NCBI GenBank assembly: GCA_016901395.1
Contig: JAEAMQ010000085.1
Span: 1 to 56,595 of the forward strand
Direction: 5' to 3'
DNA length: 56,595 nucleotides
From: Prevotella sp.
GTDB lineage: Bacteria; Bacteroidota; Bacteroidia; Bacteroidales; Bacteroidaceae
The position numbers and the translations under genes were made by a program. Of the stretch, positions 26,974 through 36,078 are shown one piece after another (within the stretch, counting starts at the first letter, position 1; each line of letters begins with the position of its first letter). Below the pieces are notes generated by a model that worked only from the letters and a program-made list of their open reading frames with translations, ran no database searches and was not told the DNA's origin.

Positions 26974-28359
26974 CTATTTGTGGTCTTGGTTCAGCTTCAC
27001 AATCTTTTGCCCATTGATGATATAGATGCCCCGGCAGAGCTGTTGGAGGGCTTCCGTGCTGCGGCCCACCACCTGCCCGTTGAGGTTATAGATGGTCAGA
27101 TGAGACGGATTCGAGCGGACGATGCGGATGGCGGTGGGCTGGTCTGACAGCCTGATGAGGCGGAAACGGCCCACCGAGGCGAAGGTCTGGTCTTTGCTGG
27201 CACTGGCCACCACGGTTACTACGGCCTGTCCGTCGGTCGGATTGTCGAACACAAAGTATTGATTGTTCCAGCCGTCGGTGAACATCTGTCCGGTGTTTCC
27301 GCTGAAATTCAGCGTCGCAGTGGTGTCGGCGAGGGCTGTTTTGAAGTTCAGCGTAAACTCGTTGAGGTCTTGTCCGCGTGACATGAGCGACAGCAGATAG
27401 GTGCCGCGGGGCAGTTGGGCGATGGTCTGGCTGAGTTTGACATCGAACGAGTAGACCCCTTGCCCCCAGCTGCCGTAGTTGAGAAAATAGGGGTTGAGGG
27501 CATCGTCGTAGTTCTCTGAATTGACAATATCTTTGAAACCCGCTACAAATGAGGTTATGTCCCAATGGGTGGTGCTGCCCGAAGCAAATTCCGGGTTGAG
27601 GAGATAATTGGTCGTTGCCCCCACCTTCTCGGCGTCGGCGTTGGAGAGTACCACCGTCTTGAGCGCCTCTGTGAGTTGTGAGGCCATCGTCCGGGCCTCG
27701 CTCACGGTCGACGGTGTCTGCCGGCCCATGCTCTCCAAAGCGGTGATTTTGTCGGTTTGGGCATAGGGGTAATCCGTTGTGGCGGTCAAGGCCAGCGTCT
27801 GTGCAGCTGAGAATGTGTCGAAATCGACCTTGGCTTTGACAAATGCCAGCAGCGCATTGTTGATGGCAGTGGTCTGCGAGGCGTAGGTCGTGGCCGTCGG
27901 CGTCTGGGCCAAGGCCGTAGTCAGGTTGTTGCGCTCGGTGCCTGTGACGTTGGCATAGAGGTCGTTGTCGAGGAAGGACTGGGCATTGTTGCGTGTCTGA
28001 TTGTAGGCTCCCTCGGCATCGGTGACGTGCAGCCGGATGAGGAATACCACCCGCCGTGGGGCACTTCCCTTGGGCACATAGGTGAGGGCCTGCATCACCT
28101 GATAGCTGTTGCCAATGGTAGGTTTCGTGGGATACTGGCCCACGTTGAACACATAGTTGGCCTTGTCCAACTCCGAAAAGATCGTTGAGTTGGCATTGCC
28201 CCATGTGGTGACGCTGCCGTCGGCGGCAAACCAATGGCCCGGATCGTTGGCGGTCGAGGCGGAGTTGGTCGTGCCGTCGGGATTGATGGCACAATATGTG
28301 ATCTGCGTGCCATAGAAGGCGGTGAGGTCTGAGGTCGTGATGCCGAACAGCTGGGCCAC
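26974..28359 (-). CDS. C-terminal part of the frameshifted GH127 gene (DUF4859-like, FIVAR-like and C-terminal sorting-like domains)
   Basis: This frame continues the GH127 gene after a frameshift; it is open upstream of the GTG at 28359 to at least 28407 (HNIHLPLRSAIIDRAK). It shows a DUF4859-like domain (VAQLFGITTSDLTAFYG, then DPGHWFAADG and GQYPTKP), a helical FIVAR-like stretch (about 130-230), a beta-rich region resembling a carbohydrate-binding module, and an end resembling Prevotella secreted-protein tails (YNLNGQVVG...GIYIINGQKIVK). Alone it lacks a signal peptide and a catalytic domain, so it is probably not an independent gene. Confidence 0.7.
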   Translation of the reverse strand: MAQLFGITTSDLTAFYGTQITYCAINPDGTTNSASTANDPGHWFAADGSVTTWGNANSTIFSELDKANYVFNVGQYPTKPTIGNSYQVMQALTYVPKGSAPRRVVFLIRLHVTDAEGAYNQTRNNAQSFLDNDLYANVTGTERNNLTTALAQTPTATTYASQTTAINNALLAFVKAKVDFDTFSAAQTLALTATTDYPYAQTDKITALESMGRQTPSTVSEARTMASQLTEALKTVVLSNADAEKVGATTNYLLNPEFASGSTTHWDITSFVAGFKDIVNSENYDDALNPYFLNYGSWGQGVYSFDVKLSQTIAQLPRGTYLLSLMSRGQDLNEFTLNFKTALADTTATLNFSGNTGQMFTDGWNNQYFVFDNPTDGQAVVTVVASASKDQTFASVGRFRLIRLSDQPTAIRIVRSNPSHLTIYNLNGQVVGRSTEALQQLCRGIYIINGQKIVKLNQDHK

Positions 28360-30485
28360 CTTTGCCCGGTCGATGATGGCCGAACGGAGGGGTAGGTGGA
28401 TGTTGTGGCCGACGAGAGCGTCTGTGCCTCGTCGATGACGAGGGTGTCGGTGTGGCTGATTTCATCTATCGACACCTGGGCACGGGCAGGGGTGCGGGCC
28501 AGCCATACGGCCATCTCGCCCGCCCCGCGGTTGGCCCACGCATAGTAAGGGATGGCTTCGAGCGGCTTGCTGCGCTCTGTCACATTGCCCTGTGAGTCGT
28601 AGATGGCCTCGCCGCCGTTGATGCGCAGCGTGACCATGCTGCTGAAATTCTGTCCCCGGAAAGTGGAATCTTCCCTCACGGCGGTGATGGCCGACGAGTC
28701 GCTGACGATGCTCGTGAGCACCTTGTTGTGATTGTCGGCCCACTCCAGACAGTAGACTATCGGTCCGCGTTCGAGTGCCACCTTGCCCCGGTCTTCGGCC
28801 ACTTTGTCGTTGGCCACGATGCGGCGCACCGGCATGGGGAAGTCGATGCTCAGGCTGTCGCCCGCCGTCCATGTGCGCCTCACGACCATATATCCCTGCT
28901 CCATCGTGTAGTCCACGGGCTCTCCGTTGAGTGAGAGGCTGAGTTTGGCGGTGTCTACAGAGTCAAGATAGGTGTAGAGGTCGGTGGGCACGGGCTGGTT
29001 TTGCGCCCATCCGGGCACGCGGATGCGCAGCGCGAAGGTTGGGTTGTCGGTTGGGGTCTGGTCTATCTTGACCGTCACGCCACCGTCCCAGGGGTAGTCG
29101 GTCGACTGAGAGAGCACCACCTCACGCGTGCTGTCCAGACGGATATTTGCCTTGCCCTGCACAAAGAGGTTCACGTAGATGTTGTCGTCCTTGTGGGCAT
29201 AGACATAGCCCGGCATCGAAGGGATGAACCGGCAGAGGTTGCTCGGGCAGCAGGCGCAGCCAAACCACTCCGAACGGCTGTAGCCGCCGGTCGACTCCAA
29301 GGGGTTGGGGTAGAAGAAATGGTCACCGCTCAGGCTGATGCCGGAGAGCAATCCGTTGTAGAGCGTGCGCTCTATGACATCATAATATTTGGCATCGCCG
29401 TGGGTGAGAAACATGCGCCAGTTCCAATAAACATTGGCAATGGCGGCACAAGTCTCGTTGTAGGCCGACTCGTTGGGCAGTTCGTAGTTGAGACCGAAGG
29501 CCTCACCGCTGTGGCGTGCGCCAATGCCGCCGGTGACATAGTACTTCTTCCCGACAACGTTGTCCCATATCTCGTTGATGGCCGACTGGTAGTTGGTGGC
29601 ATCCATCAGTGCGGCCACGTCGGCCATGCCGCTATACATGTAGGTCGCCCTCACCGCATGGCCCACAGCTTCAGACTGCTGTGCGGGTGGCATGTGGCTC
29701 TGGTTATACTCATAGTGAAGGCTTCCGGGACCATTGATGCCACGGATGTCCAGGAAATATTTGGCCAGTTTGAGGTAGTCGTCCTTGTGAGTCACCCTGA
29801 AAAGCTTGACGAGTCCCATCTCCACAATCTGATGACCCGGCTCGTAAGCCAGTCCGCCTTTGAGGAATTGGTCCACGAGCAGGTCGGCGTTTCGCATCGC
29901 CACCTTGAGCAATGTGGAGTCGTGGGTGGCGGTGAAATGGGCTGCCGCTGCTTCAAAGAGATGTCCGGAATTGTAGAGTTCGTGGCTGAGGTTGGGGTCC
30001 CACTCCCATCGCTGTGGTCCCACCCAGGCGTGATAGTGACCCGGTTGGCCCGCCGTGCGTGCAGTGTAGAGGTATCCGTCGGGCTCCTGCGCGGCCGCCA
30101 CGATGTCCGAGAGTTCCTTCATCTGTGCCTTCAGCTTGTCGTTGGGCATCATCTGGTAGGAGTAAGACATACCCTCCAAAATCTTGTAGATATCGGTATC
30201 ATCAAAGGTATATTCCGTGTTAAACCATCCGATGTTGGTGCCGTTGAGTATGGCTGCCGCCTTCTTGAAGTTGTCCACGCGTCCCGTGGAGTAGCATTGG
30301 TTGAGTGCGATAGGTATCGTGGTGGTCTGGTTTTGCACTAATCGGGGGTGCCAGAAGTTGTCGGTAAGCTCCACTTCATTAAAGGGTACTCCCTGGATGG
30401 GGTAGTCGTTGTAGGTCTGGGCGCATGCCGTGCCGGCCACGCCCAATAAAGAAAGGATAGATAAAACGGTTTTTAGAATCGACAT
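28095..30485 (-). CDS. GH127 beta-L-arabinofuranosidase-like protein, interrupted by a frameshift
   Basis: Exported glycoside hydrolase. Signal peptide about 1-22 (GTACA-QTYND), then a GH127 (formerly DUF1680) (alpha/alpha)6 barrel and beta domains to about residue 670. The zinc/nucleophile signature WFGCACCPSN carries C410, C412 and C413; ESAYNETC upstream supplies the Glu and Cys expected to complete the site. GH127 enzymes cleave terminal beta-L-arabinofuranose. After about residue 695 the frame degenerates into Arg/Ser/Pro-rich nonsense to the stop at 28095, while sensible protein continues in another frame from about 28407. It diverges from an AraC-type regulator gene. The catalytic domain itself is intact, so a truncated enzyme may still be made. 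Confidence 0.85.
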   Translation of the reverse strand: MSILKTVLSILSLLGVAGTACAQTYNDYPIQGVPFNEVELTDNFWHPRLVQNQTTTIPIALNQCYSTGRVDNFKKAAAILNGTNIGWFNTEYTFDDTDIYKILEGMSYSYQMMPNDKLKAQMKELSDIVAAAQEPDGYLYTARTAGQPGHYHAWVGPQRWEWDPNLSHELYNSGHLFEAAAAHFTATHDSTLLKVAMRNADLLVDQFLKGGLAYEPGHQIVEMGLVKLFRVTHKDDYLKLAKYFLDIRGINGPGSLHYEYNQSHMPPAQQSEAVGHAVRATYMYSGMADVAALMDATNYQSAINEIWDNVVGKKYYVTGGIGARHSGEAFGLNYELPNESAYNETCAAIANVYWNWRMFLTHGDAKYYDVIERTLYNGLLSGISLSGDHFFYPNPLESTGGYSRSEWFGCACCPSNLCRFIPSMPGYVYAHKDDNIYVNLFVQGKANIRLDSTREVVLSQSTDYPWDGGVTVKIDQTPTDNPTFALRIRVPGWAQNQPVPTDLYTYLDSVDTAKLSLSLNGEPVDYTMEQGYMVVRRTWTAGDSLSIDFPMPVRRIVANDKVAEDRGKVALERGPIVYCLEWADNHNKVLTSIVSDSSAITAVREDSTFRGQNFSSMVTLRINGGEAIYDSQGNVTERSKPLEAIPYYAWANRGAGEMAVWLARTPARAQVSIDEISHTDTLVIDEAQTLSSATTSTYPSVRPSSTGQRWPSCSASRPQTSPPSMARRSHIVPSIPTARPTPPRPPTIRAIGLPPTAASPHGAMPTQRSFRSWTRPTMCSTWASIPRNLPLATAIR

Positions 30486-30609
30486 GATGGATAATTATAA
30501 GTTGAAAATAAGAGTTGTTCTATGTACGGCAATCCGCTCGGTCTAAAAGTCCCCGGTAGTTTTGGGTACAACCTTATGTTGATGCGGGAATGAGTTTGAT
30601 AGACAATGG

Positions 30610-30617
30610 CAAAGATA
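30610..30617 (-). promoter_or_regulatory. Possible -7 promoter box for the GH127 gene
   Basis: TATCTTTG on the minus strand lies 125 bases upstream of the GH127 start codon, inside the 332-base divergent region shared with the AraC-type regulator. No -33 element is visible, as expected for an activator-dependent promoter, but this is weak evidence. Confidence 0.35.
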
Positions 30618-30788
30618 TGTGGTTTGTTTCAGATTGGGTATCAGTTGTGTAAGTTATACTTTCAAATTCGTCACATTCTTATGTTTTACCGATGTTACAT
30701 AATGAAAAAAAGCCCATTTTATTGGTTATCTGGATATTTAATGCAGAAAAATCGGTGGTATTTCTTTCCCTTTTTTGCTATTTTCCAG

Positions 30789-30796
30789 TATCTTTG
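30789..30796 (+). promoter_or_regulatory. -7 promoter box for the AraC-type regulator gene
   Basis: TATCTTTG lies 22 bases before the ATG at 30818. It places the transcription start downstream of the in-frame ATG at 30692 and so decides the start codon. Confidence 0.5.
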
Positions 30797-30817
30797 TGGG
30801 TAATAATCTGCAATCTG

Positions 30818-33526
30818 ATGAACCCTTACTCCTACATTTTACCCCTTCTGTTGTTGTGTACCTGCTTGAAAGGAACGGCACAACAAATGAAACGGACAAC
30901 TCTTCCCAACCAGAACTTGTTGCCTGTGTCGCATATCACACGTGTCATTCAGGACACGGAGGGATACTATTGGTATGCCACGCCGGGCGGTGGATTGTGT
31001 CGCGACAACGGGTATCAGATTGATGTCATCCGCAACGACCGCCTACACCTTGGCTGGATAGCTAACAATGACATCATGGGCGTGTGTGAAGATACGTTGC
31101 GAAAGAGCATCCTCTTTACTACTTGGGCAGGACTTTATGAACTACGGAAACGGGATTATACGCTTCAATTGGTTTCTGCTATTGGGTCGCAAGCTTCTTT
31201 TGATATGGCGTTTGATGCTGATGGTCGTTTATGGGTGGCTACCATGGATAGCCTGTTGTTGCTTGATAAAGAATTAAAAAGATTGGCTGCGCAACGCGTC
31301 CCGTGGTCGGGCGGTGGTGTGACAGGCCGCTTCTTCCGTTCGGCCGACGACAGATTATGGGTAGTGGGAGGTGGAAGGCTGTGGCTTGCAGATGCCCGTC
31401 GTCTCATCCCCGTGGTGCTCCCTGAAGGCGAGGTAGTGCGCTGCATCGTGCAATTAGATCGAAATGGTCCTTACTGGGTGGGCACCAACCGTGGCATAAA
31501 GGCCATGGATTTTTCAGGAGGACATCGTTTGGAAAGAGTGGTAGGAACCACAGGGACTGACGATGGAGATGTCAGCCGTATGGAAAAAGACCTCAATGGA
31601 AGATTATGGGCGGTCATCGATCATCGGCTGAAGATGTTTGTCGTGTCGGGGAACCAGTTGATAGAACGTGACACCGAAAGTGTTTTTCCCGAGAAGTCGG
31701 GTTTGATAGATGGCTTTTATGTCGATTATATCGGTCATATCTGGGTTTATGGGCAGACACCCCATACCTTTATCCTTTCGACATACGACCGAGGAATCAT
31801 CGATGAATCGGCCAGATTTTCTGTTATGCCACGTTCCATCTATTGTCTGATGTCGAGTGGTCCTTGTCTGTGGGCATGGCAATGGCAGGAACCTCTGGTG
31901 GTGATCAATCGGCAGAAGGGCACAGTTGCCAATGTACAAGAGGCTTGCAAAGGAGTGGGGACATTGGGGTATGGCTTCTCCCGACAGGTGGGAAGGAGTG
32001 GCATCTGGGATGGAACACTTGATGGAGAGGTGCTTTGCCTGTGGATGGAACGTGGCATGGTGAGACATGAAATCGTCGCCAAGGTTGACAGTAGGGTAGT
32101 GGCAACGGCAGAAACCAGAGACCGAAAGTTGTGGATAGGTTCCCAAACCAGTCTGTATATTTATGATTTGGAGGTTAGGAAACTGAAGAAAATCGCCCCT
32201 GATATAGGCTGTGTCACGCAAATGCAAATAGCCTCTGATGGGTGGATGTATTTCACCGTGGAGGGCAAAGGGCTCGCACGGGCCAATCTGCACGGGCTGT
32301 GGGAGTGGGTGGTGAAGCCCATGATTCTGACCGATGTCGTGGAGGATGTCCATCATCGAATATGGACGGCAAGTAAGTTAGGAGGTGTTTATCTCGTTGA
32401 TCCCATTCATAAGACGTTGCGGGAGGATACGCTGGCTGGAAACGAGAATGGTGATATTATCTACATGATGGAGCCAGACTCTACCGGACATCTGTGGATT
32501 CTCAGTGACCAGCAGCTGAAAGAATACAATCCCGAGACCCGCGCGTTTAGAGTGTTGAGGTGTACTGATTCTGATGTCCGGATGGATTGCTTTCAGAATA
32601 TTTGTCTTACCGATGGCAAGATCTGTCTTTCTGGGCTGGGTGGCTATAGATTAGTGAAACCCTCTCCGCAGCTGGATATCAGGAAGAACGACAGGGTCGT
32701 TCCTGCCTTGAGCGGCTATAGGGTTAATGGCAAGTATTATTTTGTCGGACAGTCCCAGAGCGAACTCAGATTGAAACCATCCGATACCAATCTTGAATTG
32801 TATTTCACCTCATTTCAAGTGTTAGACCGTGACCGCATTCAGTTTGCCTGCAAGCTGGAGGGTTGGGACAAGGACTGGAAACGTTTGCCACAAGGAGTAA
32901 ACAGCATTCAGTATATCAACCTCCAGCATGGAACCTATAAGTTGCGGCTTCGAGCTGCGGATGCCTATGGCAGATGGAGCGAGTCGGTGGCATTGCTGAC
33001 GGTCTGCCGACTGCCGTCCTGGTATGAAACCTGGTGGATGAAGGTGTTGATGTGGGGTTTGGCTGTGGTGGTCTTTGTCTCCCTGATACGTTATTATATG
33101 ACTTGGAGGTTCAGGCGGAAGACTTTTTTGCATATAGACGACAATCAACAACGAGAGCTGTTGACTCTGAACACTAAGGAAGAGGAGTTTCTCAATAAGG
33201 CATCACGGGTGGTAGAAGACCATATCAGTGATACAGATTTTAGTGTAGAGGTGTTCAGTAGTCAAATGTGCATGAGTCGAATGAACCTGTATCGCAAGTT
33301 GCAGGCGTTGACCGGAAAGTCACCTTCGGATTATATCCGTACCATACGACTGAAAAAAGCCATTGCCATCATGCGGCAGGAAGAATGCCCCCTGAACGAA
33401 ATCTCCGACAGGGTAGGCTTTTCTACTCCTGCCTATTTCAGCAAATGCTTCCGTGATATGTATGGTATGTCGCCCACACAATGGAAACAAGCCCATACCT
33501 TTTCAAACGAAAAGGATAAATTCTGA
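30818..33526 (+). CDS. Membrane-spanning AraC-type regulator with periplasmic propeller sensor, no kinase
   Basis: About 902 residues. Signal peptide/anchor 1-22 (ILPLLLLCTCLKGTAQ), then a large periplasmic region built of two-component-regulator propeller repeats (DGRLWVAT, DDRLWVVG, NGRLWAVI, DRKLWIGS) and a Y_Y_Y domain (about 660-735, ending HGTYKLRLRAADAYGRWS). One membrane helix follows at about 739-765, and a cytoplasmic AraC HTH at about 813-896 (FSVEVFSSQMCMSRMNLYRKL, then PLNEISDRVGFSTPAYFSKCF). The layout copies Bacteroides hybrid two-component systems but has no histidine kinase or receiver, so a signal must reach the HTH directly. It diverges from the GH127 gene and probably controls it. 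The start codon follows from the -7 box at 30789. Confidence 0.88.
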   Translation: MNPYSYILPLLLLCTCLKGTAQQMKRTTLPNQNLLPVSHITRVIQDTEGYYWYATPGGGLCRDNGYQIDVIRNDRLHLGWIANNDIMGVCEDTLRKSILFTTWAGLYELRKRDYTLQLVSAIGSQASFDMAFDADGRLWVATMDSLLLLDKELKRLAAQRVPWSGGGVTGRFFRSADDRLWVVGGGRLWLADARRLIPVVLPEGEVVRCIVQLDRNGPYWVGTNRGIKAMDFSGGHRLERVVGTTGTDDGDVSRMEKDLNGRLWAVIDHRLKMFVVSGNQLIERDTESVFPEKSGLIDGFYVDYIGHIWVYGQTPHTFILSTYDRGIIDESARFSVMPRSIYCLMSSGPCLWAWQWQEPLVVINRQKGTVANVQEACKGVGTLGYGFSRQVGRSGIWDGTLDGEVLCLWMERGMVRHEIVAKVDSRVVATAETRDRKLWIGSQTSLYIYDLEVRKLKKIAPDIGCVTQMQIASDGWMYFTVEGKGLARANLHGLWEWVVKPMILTDVVEDVHHRIWTASKLGGVYLVDPIHKTLREDTLAGNENGDIIYMMEPDSTGHLWILSDQQLKEYNPETRAFRVLRCTDSDVRMDCFQNICLTDGKICLSGLGGYRLVKPSPQLDIRKNDRVVPALSGYRVNGKYYFVGQSQSELRLKPSDTNLELYFTSFQVLDRDRIQFACKLEGWDKDWKRLPQGVNSIQYINLQHGTYKLRLRAADAYGRWSESVALLTVCRLPSWYETWWMKVLMWGLAVVVFVSLIRYYMTWRFRRKTFLHIDDNQQRELLTLNTKEEEFLNKASRVVEDHISDTDFSVEVFSSQMCMSRMNLYRKLQALTGKSPSDYIRTIRLKKAIAIMRQEECPLNEISDRVGFSTPAYFSKCFRDMYGMSPTQWKQAHTFSNEKDKF

Positions 33527-33630
33527 GATACATCAATGAAGTCGCCTCGGTCTATGGGCAGGGCTACTGTTGTTTTCAAGTTTATAGATAACTTTTTGGT
33601 CGAAGCGGCGGAAAAGTCGATATTTTTGTG

Positions 33631-33638
33631 TAAGTTTG
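33631..33638 (+). promoter_or_regulatory. -7 promoter box for ftsY
   Basis: TAAGTTTG matches TAnnTTTG and lies 26 bases before the ftsY ATG at 33664. Confidence 0.5.
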
Positions 33639-33663
33639 CATACAAATTAGATTGTTACATCAC

Positions 33664-34611
33664 ATGGGAATATTCGGACTATTCAATAAGAAGAAAAAGG
33701 AGACGCTTGACCAAGGACTGGAGAAGACGAAACAGAACGTGTTCTCTAAGCTCACCCGTGCCATTGCCGGTAAATCGGAGGTGGACGAAGATGTGCTCGA
33801 CAACCTCGAAGAGGTGCTCATCACGTCGGATGTGGGCGTAGACACCACGCTGAAAATCATCAAGCGCATCGAGGAACGCGTGGCACGTGACAAGTATGTC
33901 TCCACATCCGAGCTGAACGTAATCCTCAAAGACGAGATTGCCTCACTGCTCACCGAGAACAACAGCGATGACAACGACAACTGGGAACTGCCCGAGGATC
34001 ATAAGCCTTACGTGATATTGGTGGTGGGAGTCAATGGCGTGGGCAAGACAACGACCATCGGAAAACTTGCCTATCAGTTCAAAGCTGCCGGCAAGAAGGT
34101 CTATCTCGGTGCGGCCGACACCTTCCGTGCTGCTGCCGTGGAGCAGATTTCCATCTGGGGCGAGCGCGTCGGCGTGCCCGTGGTGAAACAGCAAATGGGT
34201 TCCGATCCGGCCAGTGTGGCCTTCGATACGCTGCAGAGCGCCAAGGCTAACGGGGCAGACGTGGTGCTGATCGATACCGCCGGCCGCCTCCACAACAAGG
34301 TCGGGCTGATGAATGAACTCAAGAAAATCAAGGATGTGATGAAGAAAGTGGTGCCCGATGCGCCCGACGAGGTGTTGCTTGTGTTGGACGGAAGCACCGG
34401 CCAGAACGCTTTTGAGCAGGCCAAGCAGTTTGCTGCCGTGACGCAAATCACGTCGTTGGCCATCACCAAACTCGACGGAACGGCCAAGGGTGGTGTGGTC
34501 ATCGGTATCTCGGACCAGCTGAAAGTGCCCGTGAAATATATCGGACTGGGCGAGAAAATGGAGGATTTGCAGCTGTTCAACCGTAGGGAATTTGTGGATT
34601 CGCTGTTCTAA
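33664..34611 (+). CDS. ftsY: Signal recognition particle receptor FtsY
   Basis: 315-residue SRP GTPase that docks ribosome-SRP complexes at the inner membrane. The short basic N-terminus (MGIFGLFNKKKKE) replaces the long acidic A domain of E. coli FtsY, as in other Bacteroidota. The four-helix N domain (about 10-95) precedes the G domain with G1 GVNGVGKT at 122-129, the ADTFRAAA motif, DTAGR at 204-208 and TKLDGTAKGG. The start at 33664 is preferred over 33652 because it gives the conserved MGIF beginning and suits the -7 box. It leads a plus-strand run with rimO and two HU-type genes. Confidence 0.96.
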   Translation: MGIFGLFNKKKKETLDQGLEKTKQNVFSKLTRAIAGKSEVDEDVLDNLEEVLITSDVGVDTTLKIIKRIEERVARDKYVSTSELNVILKDEIASLLTENNSDDNDNWELPEDHKPYVILVVGVNGVGKTTTIGKLAYQFKAAGKKVYLGAADTFRAAAVEQISIWGERVGVPVVKQQMGSDPASVAFDTLQSAKANGADVVLIDTAGRLHNKVGLMNELKKIKDVMKKVVPDAPDEVLLVLDGSTGQNAFEQAKQFAAVTQITSLAITKLDGTAKGGVVIGISDQLKVPVKYIGLGEKMEDLQLFNRREFVDSLF

Positions 34612-34659
34612 AAAGCCAGACGTAAAGCTATAACGGCCTATTCCCCTGGCCCATACAGC

Positions 34660-34694
34660 CTCTCCCCCTTGCCCCTCCCCCGAAGGGAGGGGAG
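34660..34694 (+). terminator. C-rich/G-rich hairpin between ftsY and rimO
   Basis: CCCCTCCC at 34672-34679 pairs with GGGAGGGG at 34685-34692 around a five-base loop, preceded by CTCTCCCCCTTG. No T run follows, so it is either an imperfect terminator, an intergenic repeat element or a transcript-stabilising hairpin. Sequences of this form are common between genes in Bacteroidota genomes. Confidence 0.5.
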
Positions 34695-34746
34695 TGAAAT
34701 GTACCGTAGGAGATGTTGTGAGACGACCAAAAAGCGAACTGATTGT

Positions 34747-36078
34747 ATGAAGAAAAACCAAATAGATATTATCACGATGGGCTGTTCGAAGAACCTGGTG
34801 GACTCCGAACAGCTCATGCGTCAATTTGAAAATCAAGGCTATCAATGTGTCCACGACGCCAAACGCCCGCAGGGAGAGATCGCCGTGATCAATACCTGCG
34901 GATTTATTGAAAGTGCCAAAGAGGAGAGCATCAATACCATCCTGGAGTTTGTTGAGGCCAAGAACGAGGGCCGACTGAACCGTCTCTACGTGATGGGATG
35001 CCTGTCGCAGCGATACCAAAAGGAGTTGGAGGAGTCTATTCCCGAGGTGGATAAGTTCTATGGCAAGTTCAATTTCAAACAGCTTTTGCAGGATTTAGGC
35101 CCGTCTCAACAGTCGGATGGCACCCCCACGACGTTCTCGTCGACCCGCGAGAAGGCCACGGGAAGTCGTGTCATTACTACGCCCCGACACTACGCCTACA
35201 TCAAGATTGCCGAGGGATGCGACCGCCATTGTGCCTACTGCGCCATCCCTCTCATCACCGGCCGGCACGTCTCCCGTCCGATAGAGGATATTCTCCGCGA
35301 GGTGGAGGAACTCGTGTCCGAGGGTGTCAAGGAGTTTCAGATCATCGAACAGGAACTCACCTACTATGGCGTAGACCTCTATGGCAAGACCCGCATCGCC
35401 GAGTTGATCAGCCGAATGGCCGACATCAATGGTGTGAAATGGATTCGGTTGCACTACGCTTACCCCAATCAGTTCCCGCTTGAACTGCTGGATGTGATGG
35501 CCTCGAAGCCCAATGTGTGCAAGTATCTGGATATTGCTCTGCAGCATATCTCCGACCACATGCTCGACCAGATGCACCGCCACGTGACGAAAGCCGAAAC
35601 CCTCGACCTCATCAAAACCATCCGCGAGCGGGTGCCCGGCATCACGCTGCGCACCACATTGATGGTGGGTTTCCCCGGCGAGACAGAAGAAGACTTCCGC
35701 GAACTCGTCGACTTCGTGCGCGAGGTGCGCTTCGAACGCATGGGTGCCTTTGCCTATTCCGAGGAAGAAGGCACCTTCTCGGCCAAGCATTATGAGGACG
35801 ATGTGCCCGAGGAGGTGAAGCAACGCCGTCTCGACGAGCTCATGGCCGTGCAGCAGGAGATTAGCGCAGCCATGGAGGCGGCTAAGGTGGGACAGACCTT
35901 CAAGGTCATCATCGACCGCAAGGAGGGCAACTATTATGTGGGACGCACGGAGGCATGCTCGCCCGAGGTAGACCCCGAGGTGCTCATTCCCGTAGCCAGC
36001 CGACGGTTGCGCACGGGCTGCTTCTACGACGTGAAGATAACAGACAGTGACGAATTTGACTTATACGGAGAGGTATGA
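34747..36078 (+). CDS. rimO: Ribosomal protein S12 methylthiotransferase RimO
   Basis: 443-residue radical SAM enzyme that methylthiolates an Asp of ribosomal protein S12. The N-terminal MTTase domain has MGCSKNLVDSE (Cys13), the RimO-type signature, and further cluster Cys in NTCGF and VMGCLSQ. The radical SAM motif GCDRHCAYC places Cys at 158, 162 and 165. A TRAM domain closes the protein (TFKVIIDRKEGNYYVGRTE...). I chose the ATG at 34747 because it gives the family length; upstream codons from 34669 encode nothing conserved. Its stop overlaps the start of the HU gene by ATGA, so the two are coupled. Confidence 0.95.
   Translation: MKKNQIDIITMGCSKNLVDSEQLMRQFENQGYQCVHDAKRPQGEIAVINTCGFIESAKEESINTILEFVEAKNEGRLNRLYVMGCLSQRYQKELEESIPEVDKFYGKFNFKQLLQDLGPSQQSDGTPTTFSSTREKATGSRVITTPRHYAYIKIAEGCDRHCAYCAIPLITGRHVSRPIEDILREVEELVSEGVKEFQIIEQELTYYGVDLYGKTRIAELISRMADINGVKWIRLHYAYPNQFPLELLDVMASKPNVCKYLDIALQHISDHMLDQMHRHVTKAETLDLIKTIRERVPGITLRTTLMVGFPGETEEDFRELVDFVREVRFERMGAFAYSEEEGTFSAKHYEDDVPEEVKQRRLDELMAVQQEISAAMEAAKVGQTFKVIIDRKEGNYYVGRTEACSPEVDPEVLIPVASRRLRTGCFYDVKITDSDEFDLYGEV

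Noticed and set aside
28095..28359. Genuine overlap of two separate genes at the GH127 locus
   Set aside because: The overlapping end of the first frame is low-complexity Arg/Ser/Pro sequence, and the second frame has no proper start, promoter or signal peptide; one broken gene explains both.
30692..30817. Longer N-terminus for the AraC-type regulator, starting at 30692
   Set aside because: The -7 box at 30789 lies inside this extension, and a clean signal peptide begins at the ATG at 30818.
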